A stretch of DNA of 64,000 nt from Pseudooceanicola atlanticus (lineage in GTDB: Bacteria > Pseudomonadota > Alphaproteobacteria > Rhodobacterales > Rhodobacteraceae): NCBI RefSeq assembly GCF_000768315.1, contig NZ_AQQX01000011.1, positions 1 through 64,000 of the forward strand, given 5' to 3'. Under the pieces are notes generated by a model, which saw only the letters and a program-made list of their open reading frames with translations, was not told where the DNA came from and did no database searches. This document shows, one piece after another, positions 7,181 to 15,148 of this stretch. Every line of letters starts with the position of its first letter. The first letter of the stretch is position 1. Made by a program: the position numbers and the translations under genes.

Positions 7181-8589
7181 TCTGCACCTCCTGTCGCGCC
7201 ACCCCAGATGGCGGCGGTCATGGCTGCTTCGGCGTGCCAGTAGTCGGCCTTCGCCTCGGCATAGCTGAGTTCGGCTTCAAGGCCCTCGCGGGCGTCGGCG
7301 ATTAGTTCGAAGGTTGAGGTCAGCATGCCGTTGTAGGACTTCAGCGCCTCCGCATCGATGGTCCGGCGCAGCGGCAGAACCTCATCACGCCAGTGCCGGG
7401 CAATGTTGTATTTGCCGGTGACGGCGGCATGGGCCGACCGGGCCTCGGACCTTGCATTCACCGCCGCCTGCGCCAGTTCGTTCGCCGCGCGCATGTAGGC
7501 CAGCTCTCCCCGGCGGCTGGTCAGCTTGCCGGTGTCGTAGAGCGGGATTTCGAAGCTCGCTTCCAGCACGCGCGAGGTCTCCGTCTCCCGTCCCGTGGAC
7601 GTGTCGGACCGCTCGACCTCTGCGCCTGCGGTGATCTCGATATCCGAGAGCATCCGCGTCTGACCCTCCAGCCGGTATTCCTGGGCGATGGCCTCCAGCT
7701 CCAGCTTCCCGATGGCGAGATCGGTGCGATGCTCCAGCGCCAGCTTCTCGACATCCGACCGGCCGGGCCTGCGACCGGGCAGTCCCGGCAGCCGATCCGG
7801 CACATAGAAGTCGATATCCGCACCCCAGAGCCCCATGAGCCGGGTCAGCTTCTCCTTCGCCAGTTGCGCCTCCAGCCGGGCATCCGCGCGTTCGGCGGCA
7901 AGTTCGGCGGTAAACACATGTTCCCGCGCCTGATCGGCCCGGTTCATCGCCCCTGTGCGCCCGAGTTCGGCAGCCAGCTCCGACGCCGCATCCGCCGTGC
8001 CTTGGGCTCGTCCGACCAGCGCGGCGGCCTCGAAGGCCGCGACCGCGTCGATCCAAGCCTGACGCGTCTCTGTAGCCAACGCGATCGTCGCCCCAAGGGC
8101 GGCAAACTGCGCCTGCTGGAACTTTGTCTGCGCAATCGCGCGGCGGGGCTTCACGGTCGCCGCGTCGAGGATCGCGCCCGTCACCACAGCTTCCAGCGAC
8201 CGGGCCAGCCCGACCTCGCCTATCCCTGAGATGGTTACGCCGAAGGAGGGCACCCGACCCATGGCAACCTCCCAGAGGTCCGCCGCCGAGAGCCCCAGAT
8301 CGGCATAGGCCGCCTGAAGACCCCGATTGTTCATCAGCGCCACTTGCACGGCGGTGTCGGGTCCGATGGTCTTCCGGTGCACAAGCGTGCGGGCGCGAGC
8401 CTCGTTCGCGGCCACCTCAGCAGCCGACTGAGCCCAGACGCCCGACGCGCCGGTGGCCTGTTTCGTCCCGCTGGACACCAATGAGAAGCCTGCACCTGGG
8501 GCCGAGGCCTGACCGACCAGACCCGCATCCGCGCAGGCCGCAAGGGCCAGCGGCACAAGCGCCACGCCTAACTTGAGTGTTCTGTTCAT
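7177..8589 (-). CDS. TolC-family outer-membrane efflux lipoprotein
   Basis: A 470-residue protein with a lipoprotein signal (LALAAC, Cys19) and the long alternating coiled-coil helices of TolC/CusC-type proteins (for example the Ala/Glu-rich segments at about 150-260 and 390-450). It would form the outer-membrane channel of a tripartite exporter, but no inner-membrane pump (RND) or membrane-fusion gene lies in the window. Either those are outside it or the protein serves the multicopper oxidase cluster alone. It overlaps both neighbours by four bases, which marks a tight operon. Confidence 0.85.
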   Translation of the reverse strand: MNRTLKLGVALVPLALAACADAGLVGQASAPGAGFSLVSSGTKQATGASGVWAQSAAEVAANEARARTLVHRKTIGPDTAVQVALMNNRGLQAAYADLGLSAADLWEVAMGRVPSFGVTISGIGEVGLARSLEAVVTGAILDAATVKPRRAIAQTKFQQAQFAALGATIALATETRQAWIDAVAAFEAAALVGRAQGTADAASELAAELGRTGAMNRADQAREHVFTAELAAERADARLEAQLAKEKLTRLMGLWGADIDFYVPDRLPGLPGRRPGRSDVEKLALEHRTDLAIGKLELEAIAQEYRLEGQTRMLSDIEITAGAEVERSDTSTGRETETSRVLEASFEIPLYDTGKLTSRRGELAYMRAANELAQAAVNARSEARSAHAAVTGKYNIARHWRDEVLPLRRTIDAEALKSYNGMLTSTFELIADAREGLEAELSYAEAKADYWHAEAAMTAAIWGGATGGAE

Positions 8590-8804
8590 GACGACCCTCC
8601 CGGCGCTTGCGCATTGTTCAGTTGGCGCCAGTCGCCCGGTGCTTCGATTGAGCGTGAGTTATGTGCGACGGCAGGCCCGGCTGGGGCCGCGCGTGCGGTC
8701 ATTGGATCGGCGGCCCGAGTGAGGGGCGCGGCAAGAGGGGGCTCGAACGGCTGTGAACAGCCCGCGAGCGCAAGCGGCACGGCGGCCGCCAAAAGAATCT
8801 TCAT
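8586..8804 (-). CDS. Small hypothetical lipoprotein
   Basis: A 72-residue protein with a lipobox (LALAGC, Cys16) and a Pro/Ala-rich mature part (PPLAAPLTRAADP, then W-R-Q-L-N-N). I do not recognise a family. It starts 61 bases after the Cys/His-rich gene ends and overlaps the TolC-like gene start (ATGA), which argues that it is real and translated with it. A small outer-membrane lipoprotein before the TolC gene may help assemble or seat the channel (inference). Confidence 0.6.
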   Translation of the reverse strand: MKILLAAAVPLALAGCSQPFEPPLAAPLTRAADPMTARAAPAGPAVAHNSRSIEAPGDWRQLNNAQAPGGSS

Positions 8805-8864
8805 GATTGGTCTCCAGGAGGGATCAGCAAGGCGGGCGCTGGACAGCGCCCTACGACAGCTCGA

Positions 8865-9260
8865 TCACGCTTTCGGAGGTCGTCGCAGCCCGTTCGGCTC
8901 CGTCAGTTCGGTCAGGTCGGACGATGACAGGTCATGCGGCGCACTCGACGCGATCTGGCCACTGCCCAGCATTGCGGGCATCACCGTCAGCTCAGCCACG
9001 CAAGCATGATCGCAGCAGATCGGCGCCGAATCCGTCGAGGCCTCATCCGAAGTCGGAACCACCTGATGCATGCCGTGGTCCGCGCCATGGTAGGAATGTT
9101 CCATCGAAGCAGCCGAAGTCTGTTGCGCGGCATGCTGCATGTTGACGCTCGCCTGCTGTTCGCAAAGCATGGAGCCGGACATGGCCATGACGGCGACCGG
9201 AGCGGCCACCATCATCAGCCCGGTCAGGGCCAGGAAAAGTGCGAACAGGAATCTCTTCAT
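8865..9260 (-). CDS. Cys/His/Met-rich periplasmic protein, first gene of the minus copper arm
   Basis: A 131-residue protein starting at MKRFL, chosen over the ATG eight codons upstream because it opens directly with a signal peptide (about residues 1-27). The mature part contains CEQQ, HAAQ, MEHSYHGADHGMH and CCDHAC, a metal-ligand-rich composition. It resembles the 110-residue protein at 1852 in size and character but is not an obvious copy. It heads the minus-strand operon, so a copper-responsive promoter is expected between it and 9363, but I see no clear CueR-type dyad there. Confidence 0.6.
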   Translation of the reverse strand: MKRFLFALFLALTGLMMVAAPVAVMAMSGSMLCEQQASVNMQHAAQQTSAASMEHSYHGADHGMHQVVPTSDEASTDSAPICCDHACVAELTVMPAMLGSGQIASSAPHDLSSSDLTELTEPNGLRRPPKA

Positions 9261-9362
9261 CGTATTCGCATCATTCCGTAGCAAGAGTGTCGTGGCAAGT
9301 CACAAGCGCTTCACCAGCCTGGGCAAAGGTGCAAACCCGCCGCTGTGGTCGGACCCGCCGAT

Positions 9363-9686
9363 TTATTGAGCCTTACGCACAACTTTGAGAGCTCTGAGAC
9401 GCTGGTGCGCCGTCTCGGGGCGAGTGGGATACACAGTGAACACATCGTATCCGACCTCAAGATCCACCTTGCATCCCAACAATCCGAGCAAGCGATTTGC
9501 TTCGGCCCGAATGCAGCGGCGCCGGTCGCGTTGATCGTCAACGCCGTAGACCTCGATAAATGCAAATCCTGAGCCTGGCCGATAGTGGGCCTGTGCGGCA
9601 AGCCGGAGAGATGGCAGGTCCGGATTGTCTGCTCTCATGGCTGCCTCGACGAAACCGAGCAGCGTTTGTCTGTCTGGGGTATCCAC
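9363..9686 (-). CDS. Unrecognised 107-residue protein downstream of the replication gene
   Basis: A GTG start is used because AAGGAAC sits seven bases upstream. The frame stays open further back, but without protein-like composition. The product has an amphipathic N-terminal helix (DRQTLLGFVEAAMRADN), a central AFIEVYGVDDQRDRRRCIRAEANRLL segment and a basic tail. I do not recognise a family. It is encoded in the same direction as the replication-like gene, 223 bases further on, and is probably an accessory gene of the plasmid-derived module. Confidence 0.5.
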   Translation of the reverse strand: MDTPDRQTLLGFVEAAMRADNPDLPSLRLAAQAHYRPGSGFAFIEVYGVDDQRDRRRCIRAEANRLLGLLGCKVDLEVGYDVFTVYPTRPETAHQRLRALKVVRKAQ

Positions 9687-9909
9687 GCGGCGTTCCTTAC
9701 ACGGTGGCGAAACCCAACATTGGCCCGAAGCGGCATCGACGAAGCGATTTCCCGGGAAACTGCACGCATCAATGGAAGGATCGTCAAATCTGGGTCCGTG
9801 GGCGGGTTTGGCGCGGTTGGGGGGGGACGGGAAAAGGGCCTTATTTCGGCTATGTCGGTCCCCCAGCCTTCGGCAAGGCTTCGCCCCCTGTAGCGGGCAC
9901 GGACCTGTC

Positions 9910-11226
9910 TCACTGAAAAAATGCCGCAAGAGTCGTGAAATCCGCAGAAATCGTTGGTTTTCCCTTCCGATACCAGGTTGCACGAGACATGCCTTGCGCT
10001 GTCCATGGCATCTCTCTCGAGATGGTATTTGCATCGAGATATTCCGCCCGTGACACGGCGCCGGCGGCGGCGCGGCGCTCTCGTTGCCGTTCGGCCTTCC
10101 TGCGACGCCGTTCTTTGGGCGAATACACCTGCTGGAGCTTCAGTGCGCGCGCCTCCTCATCTGTGATATCGAGAAGATGAGCGACCTGAGCGCCGGAGTA
10201 ATGATACCTGCCGTCATCCAGCGGACATACCGTCCGAGGCCGCGCCGCACGGTCCTCCGCGTTCCGGACAATGCTGCGGACTTCTGTCGCGGGAAGGCCG
10301 GGCGTCGCGACGGCGGCCATCCTTGCGATCGCCGTCGCAATATCGCGTGGCTCGCGGAGGTGTGTCAGGCAGGTCGCGTAGAGATGCAGGAAGATGTTGC
10401 GGCGGCCTTCTGGGACTTGGCCTCCCCAGAGGACGCAAAGCTTGTCGAGGTCATTCAGGACCTGCTGGAACCGCGCCGCGGGGGTAAGCCCTGAGTCTGT
10501 CGACCGACGCTTTCCCGTCTTCATATGCCGCAGCTTGCGTTTCTGAAGCTGGCACCGCGTAGGCCGGCCAAGGGTCGTGTAAATGGCGTCCTCCAGGGCG
10601 TCGTAATCGTAGCGCAGGAGCGTTCCGCCGACAACGCGGACGACACGGCCGGACTTCGGATTGATGCTGCCAGGGAGGCGGAAAACGCGTGCGGTATCCG
10701 AACACGACTTATCGGCACCGGCACTCCTGAACAGGGTGATAAGGCCATGGATTGCCGCGCGCCATCGTGCCCGCACATGGGGTGGCAACGGTCGTATGAG
10801 CCAGATAGCGGCGAGGCCGCGCCCGGTCGCGTTCAGCAGCGAAGGCATTGGCAACCCCGCAGTCTCGCATATCTCCCTGACCTTGGCGCGCCATGCGGCC
10901 GGGTCCGCCACAAGGCCAGTTGGAGCGAGATCGGCGTCGAGATCGACGAACATCGCGTTCAGTGCGGCAAGGCGCATATCTTCCCGATGGCCGTGAAAAC
11001 GGTTCACGGAGACAAAGGCCGTTCGCTCTGTTGCGCAGGTCGCATAGAAAGGCGCGGCCGCGATCTCTGAGATCTTGCTCTCGGCCCGGTCTTTCCGGTC
11101 CGCGATTAGAAAGTTTACCTTGCCGATCGAAGCTTCGGGGTGCAGCAGGCGCACATAGTCCGAGGTAGCCATGCCAGACGCGACCGGCGTCGCGTCAACG
11201 AGTGTGAGTGTGTCGAGGTGTTCCAT
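9910..11226 (-). CDS. Plasmid-type replication/primase-like protein
   Basis: A 438-residue protein. The N-terminal half fits a RepB-type primase: MFVDLDAD near 92-99, then ATGRGLAAIWLI and a FRLPGSINPKSGRVVRV segment, the usual pattern of primase-polymerase folds on plasmids and ICEs. A helical domain like primase C-terminal regions follows (about 240-330). The end carries a basic stretch (SPKERRRRKAERQRERRAA) and a helix-turn-helix-like MSRATWYRKGKP. It probably starts replication of a plasmid or integrated element. The ribosome site at this ATG is weak, and an ATG 18 codons in is an alternative start. Confidence 0.7.
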   Translation of the reverse strand: MEHLDTLTLVDATPVASGMATSDYVRLLHPEASIGKVNFLIADRKDRAESKISEIAAAPFYATCATERTAFVSVNRFHGHREDMRLAALNAMFVDLDADLAPTGLVADPAAWRAKVREICETAGLPMPSLLNATGRGLAAIWLIRPLPPHVRARWRAAIHGLITLFRSAGADKSCSDTARVFRLPGSINPKSGRVVRVVGGTLLRYDYDALEDAIYTTLGRPTRCQLQKRKLRHMKTGKRRSTDSGLTPAARFQQVLNDLDKLCVLWGGQVPEGRRNIFLHLYATCLTHLREPRDIATAIARMAAVATPGLPATEVRSIVRNAEDRAARPRTVCPLDDGRYHYSGAQVAHLLDITDEEARALKLQQVYSPKERRRRKAERQRERRAAAGAVSRAEYLDANTISREMPWTAQGMSRATWYRKGKPTISADFTTLAAFFQ

Positions 11227-11338
11227 TGCAGGAAACTGGTTCGCGCGACGGGTCCATCCAAATGGGCCGCACGGCGGTAAAGGGGCAGTTCATTACCGCA
11301 TGCCCCAAGGCCTTGCCCGTCGTCGCTTCCAGTTGCTC

Positions 11339-11788
11339 TCAAAGGATCAAGCGCTGGCCGTTGCCTTTGCGAAGGCGTGTAAGATCTGCTTCGAGCTGCT
11401 CAATGTGTTGCTCCAGCACGCCGACGACGGCCTCCAGGTCCGCGACGGTCGTGGTATGCTCGATCAACGACTTCTCCATCGCTTGAAGCCGAACCTGATA
11501 GGGCTTCGCCGTCTGGGCTCTTACGACCTCGGTCAGGGTGCGCAGTGCATCCTTATGCGCCTGCTCGGCCTTGGCCAGCTCAGGTGAGCTATCTTCTTCC
11601 ATGACCTGTCGAGGGAGATCCAACAGCCCCGCGGCAATCATCTCCTGATAGGTTTTCCAGGCTGTCAACGACTGGCCGCGACGCCCGAGCTTGTTGAACA
11701 GATTTGCACGCGTCGGGGTTTCGCCAGCGGCCGTTAAGGCCATTACGGCGGCGAAAACTTCATCGTGGGAATAGGCTGGGGTCTGCAT
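11339..11788 (-). CDS. KfrA-like DNA-binding protein with coiled coil
   Basis: A 149-residue protein starting at MQTPAYSHDEVF, with AGGAG five bases upstream. Residues 5-65 match the KfrA N-terminal DNA-binding domain (V-F-A-A-V-M-A-L, GETPTRANLFNKLGRRGQS, TAWKTYQEM). Residues 70-145 are predicted coiled coil rich in Glu, Ala and Leu. KfrA proteins bind their own promoter and help plasmid maintenance. It lies 112 bases before the replication-like gene on the same strand, a usual plasmid arrangement. An inverted repeat overlaps its ribosome site and may be its operator. Confidence 0.75.
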   Translation of the reverse strand: MQTPAYSHDEVFAAVMALTAAGETPTRANLFNKLGRRGQSLTAWKTYQEMIAAGLLDLPRQVMEEDSSPELAKAEQAHKDALRTLTEVVRAQTAKPYQVRLQAMEKSLIEHTTTVADLEAVVGVLEQHIEQLEADLTRLRKGNGQRLIL

Positions 11789-11791
11789 GAG

Positions 11792-11819
11792 GAACTCCTG
11801 TAAGCAGCGAAAGGAGTTC
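11792..11819 (-). promoter_or_regulatory. Inverted repeat over the KfrA-like gene's ribosome site
   Basis: GAACTCCT and AGGAGTTC are perfect 8-base arms separated by 12 bases, ending four bases before the ATG on the minus strand. The AGGAG of the proximal arm is the ribosome site itself. This could be a KfrA-type operator or an RNA hairpin that hides the ribosome site; the sequence alone cannot tell which. Confidence 0.5.
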
Positions 11820-12068
11820 AGGACTTGGTTACGATTGTTGTTGCCGACTTCGCCACAACACGTTTCTGATCCAGCGCCTTTGAGATGGTCGGAAGCTAAG
11901 AATCTCACATGCTCATGAGCTTGCTGGGGACCAAGATGCGTGTGCCGCTTGACCTGAGAACGGATGCAGAACTTACTTCTTGGAGCTGATGCTGACCTAT
12001 GGTAAGTTATTCGCAAGATATGGTGCGGCTCAGGTGGTCGTCGGGCAGATTTAGGTGGTTTCGGGCCA

Positions 12069-12764
12069 ATGTCGAGCAAAGGGCGCGACCTCAAGGATGA
12101 AGTGAAGTTCCCCGTCCGGGCTGTGATCGCGGCGCACGCTTTCGCCTTCGCCGGTTGCGTAGGAGGCGTAAGTTTTTTTGACATGCAGCTTCCCACGACC
12201 CTTCAGCATCTCCTTGAGCCTGTCGGCGTTGCGGCAGGGACGGCCGTCGTGATGGAGATAACTCGGCTGTTCGTGCTCGGGTTGCTGTCTGCGCGTTGGC
12301 GGGATCGCATCGCACATATGCGGTTCAAGGCTCCGCTCCCGGGTTCATGGGCATTCTCGAAAATCGCAGCTGAAGATTACCGAGTAGATCTGGAGGCGCT
12401 CCGGAGCGAATACGGACCGCTTCCTGCGGATCCAGTTGAACAGAACCGGCTCTTCTACCGCATGAGTAAAGCGGTCGGAGACGACCCAGGTATCTGCAAC
12501 GCCCACAAGACTTATCTTGCGGCGCGCGATATCGCAGTGATCTGCTGGCTCGCACTGATACCACTTAGCATGGCTGCGTTCATGCTCGCCCCTCGGAGCA
12601 ACGGCGCGGCCATTTACGCGGCCGGACTGGCCCTGGTCGCTATCGCTGCATCGATGATCACGCGAAACTACGGGGTCCGCTTCGTGCAGAATGTCCTTGC
12701 CGCAGTAACGGCGGCGCCATCCATCAGTCGCCCTGCCAGTAGTGAGGTCTTGTCATGCACATAA
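12069..12764 (+). CDS. Four-helix membrane protein, partner of an MBL-fold protein
   Basis: A 231-residue protein with two hydrophobic pairs: residues 14-37 and 50-73, then 153-173 and 178-197. Between them lies an 80-residue soluble segment (RFKAPLPGSWAFSKIAAEDY to GICNAHKTYL) with a helical, charged character. I do not recognise a family. The layout recalls the 2TM/4TM membrane effectors of nucleotide-signalling and other defence cassettes, but no motif proves it. Its last ten bases overlap the start of the MBL-fold gene, so the two are translationally coupled. It diverges from the KfrA-like gene across 280 bases. Confidence 0.65.
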   Translation: MSSKGRDLKDEVKFPVRAVIAAHAFAFAGCVGGVSFFDMQLPTTLQHLLEPVGVAAGTAVVMEITRLFVLGLLSARWRDRIAHMRFKAPLPGSWAFSKIAAEDYRVDLEALRSEYGPLPADPVEQNRLFYRMSKAVGDDPGICNAHKTYLAARDIAVICWLALIPLSMAAFMLAPRSNGAAIYAAGLALVAIAASMITRNYGVRFVQNVLAAVTAAPSISRPASSEVLSCT

Positions 12765-13663
12765 CCATCCATGATGTCGATCATGGCTTCTGCGCGTTGG
12801 TAGAATGCCCGAATGGTGCGAGATACATGATCGACTGCGGGCGGGCCAAGCGTCCCGGATGGTCGCCCTCAGTGCATTATGCCGGCACCGCGATCGACTT
12901 GCTGGTGATCCAGAACCTCGATGAGGATCATGTCGAGGACCTCTCCGAGTTACTACGGACGGTAACTGTCCGCAGCGTATTCAGTAACCCGACAGTAACC
13001 GCAAGCGCTCTCGCCTCGATGAAGCCCGATGGGATGCGGACGGGTGTGTCAACCGCGCACAATGTCCTGAGGGACTTCGGTCCGGGTCTGATCGGGCGGT
13101 GGCCTGACACCGGCGAAGTTCAAGTCGTTCATTTCTACTGCCGATTTGGGACGCACTTCACGGAAACGAACGACCTGAGCCTGGCGACCTTCTTCAGGTG
13201 GGGAAACTTCACGATCCTTTTCGGTGGCGACCTTGAAACGGCAGGGTGGCAGATGATGCTGAGAAATCAGGAGTTCCAGCGGCTTCTGGTAGGCACCCAG
13301 GTGTTCGTGACTTCTCATCACGGGCGTGAAAACGGGAAATGCGCCGAGTTATTTCAGATCATGCGCCCGGATATTGCGGTGATATCGGACGACGCCATCC
13401 AATATGGCACGCAGGAAAAATCTACGCAGTGGTATCGTGACAAGGTAAAGGGGATCCCGGTTCTCGGAACCGAAAACGCATACGGTATTCGCGACAAGCG
13501 ACATGTCCTTACCACCCGGCGTGATGGGACTATCTCTATCGCAGTAGGAGCGTGGGGCAACTACCTCGTCACGCCCGAGAAGGTTCAGAATGAACTCACG
13601 CTCGGCGAAATCCTCGGCGCCTTCGGTCGCAATGCATTGTCGAAAGACAGTCAGGTAGCATAG
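12755..13663 (+). CDS. ComEC-type metallo-beta-lactamase-fold hydrolase
   Basis: A 302-residue protein with the MBL layout seen in ComEC/Rec2-type domains. It opens with HDVDHGFCALVECPNGARYMIDCGRA, then NLDEDHVEDL near residues 54-63 in place of the usual (S/T)HxDxDHxGG, then FGGDLE near 167 and SHHGRENG near 189. The first metal-site His is Asn here, while the Asp and following His are kept, so catalysis may be altered or use a different metal set. Its fold family cleaves phosphodiester or nucleotide substrates in several defence and competence contexts. Overlap with the membrane protein gene implies a two-component unit. Confidence 0.8.
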   Translation: MHITIHDVDHGFCALVECPNGARYMIDCGRAKRPGWSPSVHYAGTAIDLLVIQNLDEDHVEDLSELLRTVTVRSVFSNPTVTASALASMKPDGMRTGVSTAHNVLRDFGPGLIGRWPDTGEVQVVHFYCRFGTHFTETNDLSLATFFRWGNFTILFGGDLETAGWQMMLRNQEFQRLLVGTQVFVTSHHGRENGKCAELFQIMRPDIAVISDDAIQYGTQEKSTQWYRDKVKGIPVLGTENAYGIRDKRHVLTTRRDGTISIAVGAWGNYLVTPEKVQNELTLGEILGAFGRNALSKDSQVA

Positions 13664-13917
13664 CGGCCTGCGTCAGTCATTTCGGCCATCCCAAGCCCCG
13701 CCAGCGTCTCCAGCAGCGACTCGACCGAACCGGCGCAGCCGCGGCGGAAGGTGCGGGCGATGGTTTCGGCGTCGGCCTCGCCAAGGGACTTCAGCGCCTC
13801 GCTTTCGGCAGTGATCTGTTCCGGCAGGATCTTGAGCCAGGCGGCATTGCCGGTCTTGGAGTTGGTAGGGATCTCCAACCTGCCAGTCTTGGCCCGAGCG
13901 TCACGGCCGTCGGGCAA
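13651..13917 (-). pseudogene. C-terminal remnant of a DNA methyltransferase
   Basis: A short reading whose residues about 22-88 (AAWLKILPEQITAESEAL, then FRRGCAGSVESLLETLAGLGMA, ending GRYAT) follow the pattern I know from the C-terminus of large class I SAM-dependent DNA methyltransferases of the Eco57I type: W-P-K-x-L-P-E-Q, a helical segment, L-L-E-T-L-x-A-L-G, then D-G-R-Y-A. The catalytic NPPY region is absent. Its end overlaps the MBL gene stop by 13 bases. It looks like the stump of a restriction-modification gene cut by a rearrangement at the island edge. Family assignment is from memory and moderately sure. Confidence 0.5.
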
Positions 13918-13985
13918 GCCGAACCCTCATCACCGCGTTGCGAACGACGCCTCCGAACCGACGCTGCCATTTTCTCTACGGAAAA

Positions 13986-14009
13986 TGTGTAGCAAAATGT
14001 GGAGCAAAA
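13986..14009. repeat. Two tandem 12-base repeats near the tRNA
   Basis: TGTGTAGCAAAA is followed directly by TGTGGAGCAAAA (11 of 12 identical), 76 bases from the tRNA-Ser 3' end. This is where an integrase arm-site or attachment core would lie if the island entered at this tRNA. No integrase gene is present in the window. Confidence 0.4.
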
Positions 14010-14084
14010 GTTCGCCCCGAGGAAGGGGCTTGCCCTTAAAGTCTTTGCTTTTCAGGATGTTGCCATCACCCGTAGGGGTAAAAG

Positions 14085-14174
14085 TGGCGGAGAGACAGGG
14101 ATTCGAACCCTGGGACCCCGTGAAGGGTCAACGGTTTTCGAGACCGCCCCGTTCGACCACTCCGGCACCTCTCC
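14085..14174 (-). tRNA. tRNA-Ser(CGA)
   Basis: The minus strand reads GGAGAGGTGCCGGAGTGG at the 5' end, has a seven-base anticodon loop CTCGAAA (anticodon CGA) closed by CGGT/ACCG, a long variable arm, the GGTTCGAATCC T-arm and an encoded 3' CCA. The acceptor stem pairs GGAGAG with CTCTCC. The long variable arm and anticodon identify serine, reading UCG. The 3' end faces the copper and plasmid-type region, as is usual for island insertion at a tRNA. Confidence 0.95.
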
Positions 14175-14314
14175 GCGGGGGTCTGGGGGCTCCTCCTAAC
14201 GGCGTTTGTCACCCTGCGCAAGGGGCGTTTTGCATTGCGTGGGCCGGTAAATGACCTACCTTGAAAGGGAACGCGAAAACTCTTCCCTGCCACGTAACCG
14301 AGGTGTCGACCGAA

Positions 14315-15148
14315 ATGCGATTTGCACAGACCCTGAGACCCGTTGTGATGACCCTTGCTGCCATGGCCCTGACCGCTGTTCAGGCCGTTGCGGCGGACCG
14401 GGACAAGGTGGAGGCCTTCCTGACCGTGACCGGGTTCGACGTGGCGCTGGAATCGATCAAGCTGTCGGCCGAGGACGCGCCGCGCATGCTGGGCCTGCAA
14501 GCCGAGGATTTCGGCGCGGCCTGGACGCTGATGAGCAGCGACGTCTTCGATGTCGAGGACATGCAGGAAGACGCGACGCGCATCCTGGAACAGACATTGA
14601 GTGACGAGGCCCTGGCGCATGCGGCGGATTTCTATGCCTCCGACCTGGGGCAGCGGCTGGTCGAGGCGGAAAACGAAAGCCATCTGCGCGACCGCGAGGA
14701 AAAGCGCGAGGAGGGCGGGCGCCTGTTGGCCCAGATGACGACCGAGGATGATCCGCGTCTCGACGTGCTTGAGCGGATGCTGGATGCGATCGGGTCCGAG
14801 GAACAATCCCTGCGCGCCGCGAACGAGCTGGAAGTGCGGTTCCTGATGGCGGCGCAGGAGGCCGGTGTGATCCGTCTGCGTGTCGACGAGGAGGGGCTGC
14901 GCGCGGCGCAAGCCGAACAGGCCGAGGAAACAATGCAGTCGATGCGGCTGTCGGGGCTGGCCAGCTCTGCCGCGACCTACAAGTCGTTTACCGACGAGGA
15001 ACTTGTTGAGTATACCGAAGCGCTCGAGCATCCGCTGATGCAGGAAGTTTACGAGCTGATGAACGCCGTCCAGTTCGAGATCATGGCGGATCGCTTCGAA
15101 CTGGTGGCCGAAAAGCTGGCCGAGATCAATCCGGGACAGGAATTGTGA
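14315..15148 (+). CDS. DUF2059-type periplasmic protein (first of a pair)
   Basis: A 277-residue protein. I chose the ATG of MRFAQTLRP because it opens with a signal peptide ending near residue 27. The mature part is helical and acidic, with the DUF2059 pattern (a segment ending F-Y-A-S-D-L-G-Q-R-L-V, and later Y-K-S-F-T-D-E-E-L-V-E-Y-T-E-A-L). DUF2059 proteins are exported and of unknown function. Its stop overlaps the GTG start of the next gene, a related protein, so the pair is translated together. Confidence 0.7.
   Translation: MRFAQTLRPVVMTLAAMALTAVQAVAADRDKVEAFLTVTGFDVALESIKLSAEDAPRMLGLQAEDFGAAWTLMSSDVFDVEDMQEDATRILEQTLSDEALAHAADFYASDLGQRLVEAENESHLRDREEKREEGGRLLAQMTTEDDPRLDVLERMLDAIGSEEQSLRAANELEVRFLMAAQEAGVIRLRVDEEGLRAAQAEQAEETMQSMRLSGLASSAATYKSFTDEELVEYTEALEHPLMQEVYELMNAVQFEIMADRFELVAEKLAEINPGQEL

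Noticed and set aside
7177..8589. Complete CusCBA-type exporter
   Set aside because: Only the outer-membrane TolC-like part and a CusF-like protein are present; no RND pump or fusion protein is in the window.
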